Source: Branchiostoma floridae (taxonomy: Eukaryota > Chordata > Leptocardii > Amphioxiformes > Branchiostomatidae). Taken from it: 43,182 nucleotides of DNA. How positions within the stretch are numbered: position 1 is the stretch's first letter; every line of letters begins with the position of its first letter. Shown in pieces: positions 9,824 to 20,772 of this stretch. The stretch is taken from assembly GCF_000003815.2 (NCBI RefSeq), contig NC_049994.1, positions 15,748,250 through 15,791,431 of the forward strand, in the 5' to 3' direction. The notes beneath the pieces were generated by a model, which saw nothing but the letters and a program-made list of their open reading frames with translations, did no database searches and was not told the origin of the DNA. Position numbers and translations under genes: made by a program.

Positions 9824-12082
9824 CTTTGGTTTCACCGCACAGTCAGTCATTTCGTCTGCTGCCCGACCTTGACCGTCACAGTACGTGACGATTGTAGTTT
9901 CACCATTCGAAAGTTTACAGGAGCGAACGTCTGTGTTGTACAGGACAGGAGTGTCGCCAGCATTTCCAGCTGCAGTTTCCAAGAACTTTACTTCAGCGAC
10001 TGCTGCATAAAAAGTTACAGAGTCATCCTCCACCTCACAGTTCTCTGTTTGCGAGTCTTGTCCCGGCACATTATTGCAATTTTCGTTTTCTGTATCCTTT
10101 CCAAGTTCATCAGTATCTATGACTGGTTTACTTTCCCCGCTGGTATCCTCGTCGTTTATTTCGCAGTAGACGTGGCAGGATGGTACGTACACTTCCTCTT
10201 CATTTATAACTTCGTAAGTCTTGTCGTCTGTTTGAGCCGAGTTCCGCGTGGTTCCGAGCCCTGTTGGAGAGGTTTCATGCGCAGACGTTTCGTACATTGG
10301 ATTCCTCCGAAGTAAATGTGTGAACTGCCCGGAAAAGGGGAGGGTTGACCCGTCTTTTTGCAGATTTGGCTTACTCTTGCGTCTTTTTGCGTAACAAAAC
10401 AGTGCAAGGAGGCCTGTAAGAAAAAATACAGGACCCACCGATGCAACCGCCAGTAACAGAGGGTTATTTGAAATTGAAACGCCGACTACGTTTGGAGTCG
10501 CATCGTTCTGTTCTTTTCCGGTTGTTGTTCGCACGAGACGTGTATCATTTTGTGTTGTTTGTGTATAATTGTAATCTGAAATAGACGAATTGAAAAACAC
10601 CACCTTCGTTCTTACATCGGAAAAGTTGTCGTTCAAGACAGACATTGTCGAAAAGATGTTTGTGGCATTTTCCTGGCTCAATTCGGACACGTTAAAGAAC
10701 GATACGCGCTTGTGATCATGAACAAGAGTAAAACAGTGCACTTCGTGTACAGAACTCCTGCCGCCTCCCCTCCCTTTGACTGTACTCGTATTTTTCAGGG
10801 TGGTTGCCACCACGCTAAATGCAACGTGTTCTGTGCTTGGTTTTAAACCAGTGAGTCGTAAAGTTGTTCCACCCTTCAGACCTAAATTAATGCCTGCTGA
10901 TTCTTCCCAAGCCTCCGAGCACTGGGTTGAAACAGACGTGTTCTCAAATGTTCCACCGTTCTCTGCTATGACGACGAAAGGGGGTCTAGCCGTTAAATGG
11001 CCCAAACGAAGCTCCGGTGACAGTGGATTACAAGAACCCTGATTGGTTGGAGCATTCCGTTGAAATCTGTACGCTTGAAACCAATCTACAGAAAAGTTTC
11101 CATTGGTTGCGTCATAGTTGATATGCAACACAACTTCGAGAGCTTTAACTCGTATCCACTGTTTGACGACGCGGTTCTCGTCTATGAACGGACAGTTCTC
11201 CAGGTCTACGTTCCAAGCCATTTGAAACTTGTGTACGTTCGATTCAAGACGATTTCCACCAAGAGAAACTCTAGAAAGACTTTCTAGAGGCAAGATTGTT
11301 TCTCTGTGGAGAAATAGTAAGTTGTTGTTACTCAGGTCCAGAAACTGCAGCCTATGCAACGTATCGAAAGCTTGTGGCGAGATTGTGTCAATTTGGTTGT
11401 GACCAAGAAGTAGTTTAGTCAGTCTGACGGTCGCCGAAAACCACCGACTTTGAATTTCTGTCAGAAAATTGGCCTGAAGATCCAGGGACTCGAGCTCGAT
11501 CAGGTGTTGGAAACATTCGGGATCTAAACTGCATATTTTGTTATCAGAGAGGGAAAGACGGTGAAGTCTCGGATGGATGTAGTCCTTCGGTGAATGTCTA
11601 TGTAACGGACTGAACCAGTGTTTCGAAATATGCTTCAGTAGGTTATGGTCTAGATTTAAAAGTCCCAACTTCCAAAATTCATTGAAAGCAGCGTCGTCTA
11701 TTTCGGTTATCCCCGCATTGTTGATAAACAGACTTAGAAGAGAAGAAGAGTTGAGTACAACCAAACTTTGCGCCGACAATTTGCCGTACTTTACACCCCT
11801 TATGGCAAGTCTCTGCACTTCTGGGAAACATTTCTCAACGTGCCGACCTAGAATGTCGGCAGAATTGTCGTCCATATCGTTACACTTGACACAAAGTGTT
11901 CTGTTTTGACGAAGGAGTTGGCTATAAGAAGAGGTGTCGCCGATCATTTTGGTAATGCGGACACAATAAGATAGTCTTTTTCTCTCGCAGGCAGGAAAAC
12001 ACGACTGATTTGTAGAAATGGACTCTACTGACAAAGCTAGAACGAGGAGAACGCAGACTTTGCACTGGAATCTAGACTTCAT
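9821..12082 (-). CDS. Single-exon LRR type I transmembrane receptor with tyrosine-rich tail
   Basis: The frame codes for 753 residues from the ATG at 12082; a longer frame begins only at a TTG, so the ATG is preferred. Residues 1-23 form a signal peptide (hydrophobic VCVLLVLALSV). A cysteine-rich cap follows (C28, C32, C40, C64, C67, C85), then about seven 24-residue leucine-rich repeats from about 114 to 290 (LxxLxLxxNxI pattern). The C-terminal cap is atypical, with a single clear Cys in NCPF near 296-299. Residues about 335-455 contain a fibronectin-III-like signature (LTGLKPSTEHVAFSV). One membrane span lies at about 541-563, followed by KRRK and a 184-residue cytoplasmic tail with seven tyrosines (597, 623, 632, 639, 692, 715, 734), including NPMY, YEVI, YCEI and YAAV. 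It is probably a cell-surface recognition or adhesion receptor signalling through phosphotyrosine; ligand unknown. No intron is needed. The stop codon comes from a MITE. Confidence 0.88.
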   Translation of the reverse strand: MKSRFQCKVCVLLVLALSVESISTNQSCFPACERKRLSYCVRITKMIGDTSSYSQLLRQNRTLCVKCNDMDDNSADILGRHVEKCFPEVQRLAIRGVKYGKLSAQSLVVLNSSSLLSLFINNAGITEIDDAAFNEFWKLGLLNLDHNLLKHISKHWFSPLHRHSPKDYIHPRLHRLSLSDNKICSLDPECFQHLIELESLDLQANFLTEIQSRWFSATVRLTKLLLGHNQIDTISPQAFDTLHRLQFLDLSNNNLLFLHRETILPLESLSRVSLGGNRLESNVHKFQMAWNVDLENCPFIDENRVVKQWIRVKALEVVLHINYDATNGNFSVDWFQAYRFQRNAPTNQGSCNPLSPELRLGHLTARPPFVVIAENGGTFENTSVSTQCSEAWEESAGINLGLKGGTTLRLTGLKPSTEHVAFSVVATTLKNTSTVKGRGGGRSSVHEVHCFTLVHDHKRVSFFNVSELSQENATNIFSTMSVLNDNFSDVRTKVVFFNSSISDYNYTQTTQNDTRLVRTTTGKEQNDATPNVVGVSISNNPLLLAVASVGPVFFLTGLLALFCYAKRRKSKPNLQKDGSTLPFSGQFTHLLRRNPMYETSAHETSPTGLGTTRNSAQTDDKTYEVINEEEVYVPSCHVYCEINDEDTSGESKPVIDTDELGKDTENENCNNVPGQDSQTENCEVEDDSVTFYAAVAEVKFLETAAGNAGDTPVLYNTDVRSCKLSNGETTIVTYCDGQGRAADEMTDCAVKPK

Positions 12083-12990
12083 CGCGAAGGTCTGTCGTTT
12101 CTTCCTCAAAAATACGTCTTAAGTTCTGTTCAATGTTTTTAAAGAATAGTCATACTTTCACTTTTGAAGACAGTTTTGCGCCTAAAAGGTGACGTAATTT
12201 GGTAACACGCGTTCGGTTGTTGTTAATCCGTAAAACTAATGCGAAATATAGCACCAATCACTACAGAAAACACAGCGTCAAGAAAAAAAGGCAAGGTCAA
12301 AATACACTACTGTTGGTTTATAGATCACGTTGGTTCACAATCTGTTGAAGTTTGTAGCCTCAAGAGAAAGAAGAAGAAGAACCCACCACGTTTGCCACTG
12401 AGACTGCGTCCCGATGTGAGTGACTGAGACCCGGCAGCCCAGCCTGAATCAGCCTAAACGTACCGTACAAAATTAACGTATTACGCCACAAGTACGTTTA
12501 AGGCGCAGTCACACAGTTGGTGCGATCGCCCTAACTTGGGGCATTTTAAAGAACAGCCATGCATGTGTCCTACCATGTCCAGCTGTCTTGCTGCAAAAAT
12601 CGCTCTCTTGGATCCTTGTGGGTGGTTGGCTGTGTCACTGCCTGCTTAAAATTATTATCAAAATCGTACGACGATCGAACGACCTACACGTGACAGCGCC
12701 CTTACCATTTTCATGAAACACACGCGAACGATAGCAACACAACCTTTTTCCAACGGTCTGGCGCGTCGTCCCATCTTTCTGCAATTGAAGGTGTCCGTTG
12801 ACTATTCAGTTTAATAACACAACCAGACTAATTTTGGATGCGCAATCACACGTGACGAGGTGCCTTCTCCCATCCAATGGTAACTTAGCAATGCATATGA
12901 TCATGAACATGATTGTAGGAAGGTGGTTCGTGGAAACATTAGTTTTCCCAATTGACTTGGATATCTATGGGGAAGGAAATTAACTCTTCT
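12083..12990. other. Upstream region of the LRR gene; no other gene seen
   Basis: It should contain the LRR promoter, but no convincing TATA box was found. AGGCGCAGTCACACAG near 12501 and GGCTGTGTCACTGCCTGC near 12629 are loosely inverted and may be the ends of another short element. Confidence 0.4.
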
Positions 12991-12995
12991 TGGCG

Positions 12996-13110
12996 TAACC
13001 GGTCCTGGGTTCAAATCCTGTGACGCTACCGACCTTGTGCCCTTGGCGATCTGACTTTGGTTAAGGAGGTAAAGGGTGGTGCAAGGGGGTGAGGGTGAGG
13101 GGTGGGCCTT
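12996..13110 (+). mobile_element. tRNA-derived SINE fragment
   Basis: GGTTCAAATCC (13008-13018) is a pol III B box, followed by GTGCCCTTGG and then GGTTAAGGAGGTAAAGG. This order matches tRNA-derived SINEs common in marine invertebrates. No A box is seen upstream, so the copy is 5' truncated. Confidence 0.65.
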
Positions 13111-13332
13111 GTCTTAAAATACAGTGCCTACGAAATTTATGTCTACAAGCCGCAAAAGACTTTTTTCACACTGAAAGAACCCCACATAATACGTAAAGCT
13201 TTCCTGCAGTACCAACTGAAAACAGATGGTGTCGCTCATGTGCAGCATTCTGGTCCAGTGGTTTTTGACAAGCATGACTATGAACTGTACATTCATAAGT
13301 CTTTTATTCTGTTATTCTTAGTTTGTAACGCT

Positions 13333-13525
13333 AGTTCACCTTTTTTCCGCCGGGTAACCTATATCCTTTGTTTTTAAAACATGGTTTTTGGGATATCAAG
13401 TCGTCGGACTGTGGTTTCAGTCTTAAAAATATAATAGCTTGAAACCACTGTCCGTCGACCTGATATCCCTAAAAACCCGATTTCTAAATTCAACGGATGA
13501 GTTACCCTGGTGATAAAGGTGAACT
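13333..13525. mobile_element. MITE with nested inverted repeats, 193 bp
   Basis: AGTTCACC at 13333 is inverted at 13518-13525 (GGTGAACT), and the similarity continues inward for about 40 bp (TCCGCCGGGTAACC against GGTTACCC-type sequence). A second inner hairpin pairs about 13386-13420 with 13440-13475 (GGGATATCA...TGATATCCC). No coding capacity. Confidence 0.75.
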
Positions 13526-14329
13526 CACGTTGAATTTATCGATGTTTTACAGCATGTTTTTCCACGCCCTTGACCTACGAACCAGTCAGAGATCTAGGAT
13601 GCGGGCTCCTCCCAGCGTAGGATAATGGCAAAACCTTGATCTAATTTTTATCACCCCATCGCAAAGCATTTACTGAAACACCCCGTACAAGACGGCAACA
13701 GCTGCTCTCTTGTGCACCTGTTGACTGAAAATGTAATGTCCCCTTTTCCCTTTTCTTAAAGTGGCGGGAGACAAACGGTTACTCCAAGTTAGTTAGGGTG
13801 GGGGTTTGGTAGATGTTTTCCCAACAAACGTTGAACAGCAGCGTGGTATTCAGAGGTGTTTACACATACTGTCATACATACAGACGGGAATAGTCGATTA
13901 TATTACGTTATATATTAAAGATTGTTCATAAATGTTCTGTTACAGATATTCAAAAATAGTCTCTTCCCACCGGCCCCACCAACGACTGAAAATGAGCCGC
14001 ACCATAATATGAACACGTCAAGTTTTAACACATTTCTTATTTGATATTCATTATACAAACTATTCAAAGAAGAAACTATGAAATATAATAAACTTAGATA
14101 CAGAAATGATTTTCATTTTTATTTTCAAACATTTGCTAATGTCTGACGAATGAACCAACACCAGGTGAGGCATATTTTGATTGTTGTTTTTGTCTGTACT
14201 CGTCTGATCGACCAACTTTAAAGTTTTGCCTTCAAAATATATTGTATAAAATGATATTAATAAGAAATAGAGGTAAAGTTTTACAATTAAATCACAGCTA
14301 AATAACAAAAAGAAAACTATCTGTCAGTT
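13526..14329. other. No gene seen
   Basis: AT-rich; presumably the 3' UTR or downstream flank of the minus-strand exon at 14330-14557. A minus-strand AATAAA (TTTATT near 14117) lies about 200 nt past that exon's stop. Confidence 0.4.
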
Positions 14330-14557
14330 TTACTTCACCCGAAGGGGAAAAATGTAACAGTCCACAGCTCCAGAACCAATCACTATCCAAGTCTGAGTGT
14401 CGTCATCTTTCATACAAAGTTTCGCGCCACTTTCCCCAGACAGAAGTTGCACTCCGGACGTTCCAACCACTGCTTGAGCTGTCAGCATTTCAGGTGAGAA
14501 TTTCCCCATATTCTGCGGTGGAATTCCATGTTTAACCCATGTATTATCTTGAATACC
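14330..14557 (-). CDS. Unrecognised terminal coding exon
   Basis: I do not recognise the family. On the minus strand an AG at 14558-14559 is followed by a 75-residue open frame ending at TAA (14330-14332). It begins GIQDNTWVKHGIPPQNMG and ends TQTWIVIGSGAVDCYIFPL plus RVK. The frame is richer in GC than its surroundings and reads like a compact globular C-terminus with alternating hydrophobic residues. An alternative acceptor at 14513-14514 would start the exon at NMGKFSPEM. A resemblance to profilin-type small folds was considered but is too weak to name. The upstream exons would lie at higher coordinates and were not found. It could be an orphan exon or a relic. Confidence 0.45.
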   Translation of the reverse strand, partial: GIQDNTWVKHGIPPQNMGKFSPEMLTAQAVVGTSGVQLLSGESGAKLCMKDDDTQTWIVIGSGAVDCYIFPLRVK

Positions 14558-14929
14558 CTACGTAAAGCGAACTGTTTCTTATCTTTTCTTCTTCTTGCTC
14601 ACTTTTATGGTATTTCTGACGGAATAAACTTGAGCTTTGTCGGAGATATTGCGTAACCCGTATGAGGAAATCCGAATGTCTTCATTTTTCTGTCAGAAAT
14701 TCCTTTAATGTTTCTCAAATCGTTCCTATTTCTCACCGACGTTAATTATCTCGGGCATATCAGTGTGGATGTATAATTTTTCTTGCAAATTTTGTGAATC
14801 TTTTGTCAGAAATCCTTGAAACGAAAGCGCCGGTCTATGAAAATGTAGGTGCCATTACAGTACAGATATGCAGATTGACTAGTGTAGTCGGTCAGAGTTC
14901 GAAGAAAACTTAATTTTTCTGCACATGTT

Positions 14930-15960
14930 TGCCTCAAAGTTATCAGAGAAAATGTTGTGACAACTATTAGTATCACTTTCACGTCATTTTTATCAGTTTT
15001 TATCTGAAAAATGCCAAGAAATATTGAGTAGCGATCGTACTAGTGGGGGCACGGGGAAACACGCGAGGCGCCCCGTGTACGTCGGTGTGCAGTACCCGGT
15101 ACTGGTATAAAGGAATAACTAAAGTGGATTCTTCAATACAATAAACTTGCAGTTTACGGTAAATTATAGCTAACTTTTCGTAAAATGGTTTTTGCAAATC
15201 CTCAAGGAATTGGTCAAAGTTTTTATTTTGGAACAAGAGCGGTCGACTGTCGTCCGACGGAGCTGTCAATCACCGTACGGATGGTAAATGTTACGTCAAA
15301 ACCTGCATAGAAAGTAAAGATTTCTCACAAATTTTCCTCAAAATTGTCGGAAAAGGTCACTGGAAATTACTAGTAGTAACACTTTTAAGTCGGTTGAATT
15401 CGTTTTTGGTAAGAAAATGTTGAAAAATGTTGAGTAGCGAACTCGCGTGCTTGTGGGCGCGGGGAAATAGGTGTTGGGGCCCGTGTACATGCGTAGTCAA
15501 TACCCGGTTCGGGGTCAGGGGACTAGGTACAGTAGATTCTTGAATACGATTTAGTTGCATTTATAATTCAATTCTGGATAAATTTTAAACTTTTTTTGTA
15601 AAATGATGCTTGCAAATCCTCGAGGAATCGGTCAAAGTTTTCATTTTGGACCGTCCGACTGAGCTGTCAATCATCGTACGGGTGGTAAATGTTACGTCAG
15701 AACCTGCGAAGAAAGTAAAGATTTCTCACAAATTTTCCTCAAAATTGTCGGGAAAATGTTACTGGAAATTAGTAGTACCATCTTTAGGTCGGGTTTGTTC
15801 ATTTTTATCTGGAAAATGTTGAGAAATGTCGAGTAGCGGTCTCATAGGTGTTCGGCCCCGGGTACGTCTGTAGGCATTACCCGGTTCGGGTTAAATTTTA
15901 CGTCAAACGTTGCTTGGAAAGTGATGTTTTTCCACAAATTTACCTCAGAATTGTCAAGAA
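14930..15960. repeat. Tandem repeat, ~400-bp unit, about 2.5 copies
   Basis: A segment containing TTTCTCACAAATTTTCCTCA, then AATTGTCGG, then a Lys-rich-looking spacer, then TGTTGA(A/G)(A/G)AATGT, recurs at about 14930, 15320, 15720 and (shortened) 15930. Within it the words GTAAATGTTACGTCA and TACCCGGT also recur. The 60-100-codon open frames on the minus strand here come from this repeat and are not counted as genes. Confidence 0.75.
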
Positions 15961-17545
15961 AAAGGTACTGGAACAAAGTGGTGTCTCTTTTTATCTTATT
16001 CGTCCTAAAAATTCTGTGCAAACTCGTGTTAACTTTCAAAAGTTTGCTTCCACTCCCGGACGCCTTCTGTCGTCTGATACCAGTGGTCTGATACCGTGTC
16101 AGTTGTCGAAACATCCGCCAGCATGTATAAAATAAAACTAACGCAAACACCTTACGCTATTTTTGTGTGTATTCTGGGGGCTGGTATTTCAAATTCTTTA
16201 AAGAAAATAGCCACCATACCCTTACCGTAGCGTCCAACCTTGTGTTGTCGGTGAAATTTAGCGACCCCTCCGCCTAGATGGAGCGGAGCTACCGGCGGTC
16301 CCTTCTCGAGGAATTGCGGACTATGCCCCCTTCGCTTTAACATCCAGTGTTTTTACTTTGTCTTCACACCTCTCATATTTCGCTTAACTTGTGTTAATCT
16401 TTTAGTCTCCTATACTTAACAATCGATGCCGAAAGTTCATTGTTCTTAAGCGCACAGTTTTAATATTCTATAAATATTGACACCTGTTCCTCTGACTTGC
16501 AGCTCAGCAGTGCCACCTCGCCCACCAACAACGAACTGCAGAACAAATGGACAGAAGGCTAAAAGTCATTCTCTACTAGGTTAGCAATCTACTGCCCACC
16601 TTTTGCTGTACTTCACAAAAAGAAAGTTAGAACATGATTCGTCATTCATAAGGTTCTTCTCTTTTATGGATTTTTACAGGAATTTTGGCCCTTAAATTTG
16701 GACTTCGAATTCTAACTGTGTAGCTAATCTTATTGTTACTATGACAACATCTTTAGTTAAGTCCATGTTCCTGATATGTTTTCCTGTCGACGTCTACAAC
16801 AGAACACTGAAGGAGGATGACATCGGTTCCTGTCTGCCTAGCTGTAGAAGTGGCTTTCCTAGGATCTGCTTTGCAGGTATTTGGATAATTCTTCTATCTC
16901 TTCCTTGCTTACTCTTTGAGACTGTGCATGTAGAAATACATTTCTGTATGCATATAACCAAATTCTATAGCAAAAGGATGTGACTTTCCTGTATCAGAGT
17001 ATGATATGGTTGAACTTCCATGTGTGTTTGTTAGGCTTAAAAGTCATTTACTCCTCTCTCTCTCTCTCTTTCCCTCTGTCCATCCCTTTCTTTGTACAGG
17101 TCCCCCATTCAACCAATGTCACTTTTTCCTGGCTACCTGGGGAGGAGCAAGCCTCAAAAAGTAGCAAGAACAGGATTTGTACAATATCCTCTCTTTCTCT
17201 GTATTAGGGTGGGGGGTGTTTTGGGAACTTGAGCCAAACTCTACTTTGGTTTGGCTCAATAAATGAGTTAAGTGTAGGGAAAATTTTGGAATTAAAGTGC
17301 CTTGTTAGAAAGATCTTGAATAACATTGAATAAAAGTACTGGGGTTCTGGGATAGAGTTAAGAATATTGCTAAGATGTAGTAGTAAGTTGCACACACTGC
17401 CATTCCTGAGCTAAAGGAGGACGTCATCATCAGCATCGATGGACTAGAAGAGTGAAGGAGATATGTAATAACTCGTGGATGACTGTCTATTTATATATAC
17501 TTTGTATGAGACAGTGAGTTGCAACAGTGTTCAGAATGTTTGCAC

Positions 17546-17970
17546 CCGTCTTGTAAGAGAAAAGACGGAACACTGACTGAGAAATGATTTTCATTCATCC
17601 ATCTTGTAGGTGATAAGATAGAATAAAAATACTTTTATTTTCAGTCATCCATCTTGTATTGGAGAAGATGGTACCTGAATATTATATTCAACATCTTTCA
17701 TCTGTCTTGTAAGTGATAAGATGGACTAGTAGCTGTGGCTCACGTTAAGAACTTAGTTACTGCCAAGACTTTCTTGAAGACCCGTCTTGTAAGAGAAGAG
17801 ACGGAACACTGACTGAGAAATAATTTTCTTTCATCCATCTTGTAGGTGATAAGGTGGAATGAAAATACTTTTCAGCCGTCTTGATTTTTTGCCATCCATC
17901 TTGTAATGGAGAAGATGGTACGTGAAGATTATATTTGACCTCTTTCATCCGTCTTGTAAGTGATAGACGG
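17546..17970 (+). repeat. Array of eight 22-23-nt stem-loops in two quartets
   Basis: Hairpins lie at 17546, 17599, 17649, 17702, 17782, 17835, 17896 and 17949. Each has a 6-7-bp stem (CCGTCTT/AAGACGG or CCATCTT/AAGATGG types) around a loop of 9-10 nt beginning GTA. They are spaced mostly 50-61 bp apart, with an 80-bp step between quartets. Changes between copies mostly keep pairing, including G-U pairs. The arrangement could function in RNA; no known family is recognised. Confidence 0.75.
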
Positions 17971-18068
17971 ACTAGTAACTGTTGTTGTCATTTAAGACTG
18001 CTGAGACATTCCTGGAGACATCCCCAACAAGACGCTTCAAGCACCTTGGACGCTACCCTGACACATTC

Positions 18069-18150
18069 AATAAAGATTCACCACACACAAAATAAAGATC
18101 TTCAATAAAGCCTTTCTCTCTTCTTTCAATAAAGATATCCCCTCAATAAA
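18069..18150 (+). promoter_or_regulatory. Cluster of five AATAAA polyadenylation-type hexamers
   Basis: AATAAA occurs at 18069, 18090, 18103, 18128 and 18145, mostly inside a TTCAATAAAGAT word, so the cluster probably grew by short tandem duplication. It could be a 3' end for a plus-strand transcript. Confidence 0.5.
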
Positions 18151-18965
18151 GATGCTTCTTTAACAAAGATATTCCTTCTATAAAGTTAATGAATGAGTAC
18201 ACGAAAGATTAGATTGAAAAGAAATTAGCTATTCAAATTTTTGAGTTTGTTGAGTTAAAAGGCAGAACTTACACCTGTCTTGAGCTGGCTCTCTGGTATT
18301 CACGTTCACTTTGACTTAGATCAGGAAAGGTAAGTTAAAAACTAAATTAGATCAGGGGCATAGTTAGTAATTGAAGTGCGTGTGATGATACAGAGAGCAA
18401 GCATTCTAAGATCCCAAATTTTTCGGGGGGTGGGCTGATGGAAGTACAAATTATTCAAGTTTGAAACAACTTTCTCAGAAAAAAAAAAGAATAGAAGACA
18501 TTTAAGTTGTGGATTTCATTCTAATCCACAAAATGTTTTGCATAATGATTAAAGGTGTAAAGCTATTTAAGTTAGTCTATAAGCTGACTGATAAAAAAAA
18601 AAAGAATACATTTGCATTTTACAAGGCACACCCCAAATTTTAGCTCAGGCCCTAGGACTTCACAGTTCCAGTGAACAGTGAATTTCTGTGGCCTGCCCTA
18701 GTCTTCGATCTGAGGGAGGAGTCACCTGTTTTGTTCTTGGAGACGACTGCAACAAAGCCAGTACCAAGATGCCAGAGGTAAGAAATGTGCGACTTTGCAC
18801 TGCGCATGCGACGCTTACAGATTATAAAAAGGGGGGTCCTTTTCAATGCCTACTAGTTCAACCATGCTTTTGTGTTTTTATGTCCCATGATGGGAAGGGA
18901 TACTGGGTCCTTGCAAAGGTGGGAATTTGTCTTTTGTTTTGATACACTGTACACACTCTGTAAGC

Positions 18966-19745
18966 TGTGGTGAGATTGAAATAAAGAGACAGTGTCTGAA
19001 TACTGTGTGGTGTGAGTTACTCTGGATTTAGTTATAAGATAGAGTAAGGACTTCTTCGTGACTTCTGGAGACTTTCTGTAACTAATTTAAGCTGAAATGA
19101 TTGAAATAAAGAGACAGTGTCTGGATACTGTGTCGTGTGAGTTACTTGCGATTAGTTATAAGATAGAGTAAGGACTTCTTTGTGACTTTTGGATACTTTC
19201 TGTGACAGAGTTAAGCTGAAATGATTGAAATAAAGAGACACTGAATACTGTGGTGTGAATTACTTGAATGTGCTTTAAGTTGTACTAGATAGAGTAAGGA
19301 TTTCTTCACAACTTTTGAGACTTTCTGTGACAATTTTGATGGTCTCTAAATTGAAATGAATAAAATAAAGAGACAAGGTCTGAATACTGTGTCGTGTGAG
19401 TTACTTACACTTTGTTATAAGATGAAGTAAGGACTTCTTTGTGACTTTTTGAGACTTTCTGTGACTTATAAATTTAAGCAGAAATGATTGAAATAAAGAG
19501 ACAGTGAATACTGTGTGGTGTGAATTACTTGCGCTTTGTTATAAGATAGAGTAAGGACTTCTTTACCACTTTTGAGACTTTGTGACAATTTTGATGGTCT
19601 CTAAGCTGAAATGATTGAAATAAAGAGACAGTGTCTAAATGCTGTGTGGTGTGAGTTACTTGTAATTAGTTGTAAGATAGAGTAACTTAAAGGACATCTT
19701 CTCGAACTTTTGAGAGTCTGACATTTTCGTGCCAATTTTGATGAT
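18966..19745 (+). repeat. Tandem repeat, ~127-bp unit, six copies, each with AATAAA
   Basis: ATTGAAATAAAGAGACAG followed by a TGAATACTGTG word and GTGTGAGTTACTT recurs with AATAAA at 18979, 19105, 19229, 19364, 19492 and 19619 (spacing 124-135 bp). Units also share AAGATAGAGTAAGGACTTCT and a GAGACTTTCTGTGAC word. Confidence 0.9.
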
Positions 19746-20772
19746 GGATGAAACTTCTGTGGAGTGATGATGAAGGGATAGGTTTGTATCTTCCAGATAA
19801 GTATGTCACTGCAAATTTAAACTTTTTTCTTCAATGAAAGGTTTCTAATATTTTTAAAGTTTCATTTATTCACAGGTCTTTTATTGGAAGACATCTGTAT
19901 CCTACCTTATCAGCAAGCAGGCAATGGGACAATGAATGGGACTAAGCATTAGTAAGTGACTCTTTCCTTACATCTATGACAGATTTTGAATTTTATGTAC
20001 TTTTCCAGTCCTACTGAAAGTGATTGGAAATGTGTTTTCTTGTAACAGTTATTGTAACTTTCCAATACCAGCAGTTTCTTTGTAGAAAAAATTTGTTCTT
20101 AAGTACAGAGGGAGGACATATACAATGTGGCTATAGGAAGTAACAGTTTTTGAGTCGCTGCAGCTAATTTTTCACTCGTTTTTCAAATTAATTCTTTGTT
20201 ACCTTCTACAGAACCTTTACCAAGACGGATGCTGAGGGCTTCAAGGCTACCATCAAAAGGGTTGCACTCAGCAACTGAAGGCTTCTGGAGGTCCACCTTA
20301 AAACTGGATATCAGGAACTACTTTAATTTGCTTTCATATGTGTAGTAACTTTGCTTGAGGTACATGTATAAAGCAAATGTAAAGATCAGATGCTCAGAAG
20401 TAAATTGTAAAGTAAGACGGTCATGTAGACTTGTTTTGTGGGCTAAGATACAGAAGACTACAGCAAGGATGTTATATATAGGGGCAGCTATTGACAGCTG
20501 AGTATAAGCATGGTGTATTTTCTTAGAACTTTCTTGAACAGAAACTAAGGTAATATCAAATTGATTCTTTTAAAAGTAATTTCTGTTGGCTGTTTTGCCT
20601 TATGTTTTCTGACACCGACTATTTCAAGTAAATGCATTCACACTTTGCTATTTTTTTGCAGGCAATGTGTTTGGGCAGAATTCACACTACCTCAAGACTA
20701 GTTGGAAGAGGATATAGACTGGAGGCATCAGAAGATAGTAAAATCTTAGGGGAACTGTGTTCTTGGCGTAGA

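Larger units (their letters stand above)
16503..20340 (+). other. Candidate plus-strand spliced transcription unit (several exon-like segments)
   Basis: Several segments have good acceptors: 16503 (TCTGACTTGCAG, then an open frame of 19 codons ending TAA), 17101 (long CT-rich tract then TTTGTACAG), 19876 (TTCATTTATTCACAG, with donor GTAAGT at about 19952), and 20213 (CTTCTACAG, then 21 codons ending TGA). A donor GAG/GTAAGAA lies at 18778. I could not join them into one frame; for example, joining the 19876 and 20213 exons creates a stop. They may be alternative terminal exons, UTR exons or a non-coding transcript. Confidence 0.3.

Noticed and set aside
15000-16150. Three similar minus-strand frames of 67-102 codons
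   Set aside because: They recur because of the ~400-bp tandem repeat; the frames differ and are broken between copies.
17405-17454. PDZ-like reading LKEDVIISIDG
   Set aside because: A short match to the GDxIxxING-type PDZ motif followed at once by a stop; the acceptor is weak and no neighbouring PDZ sequence exists.
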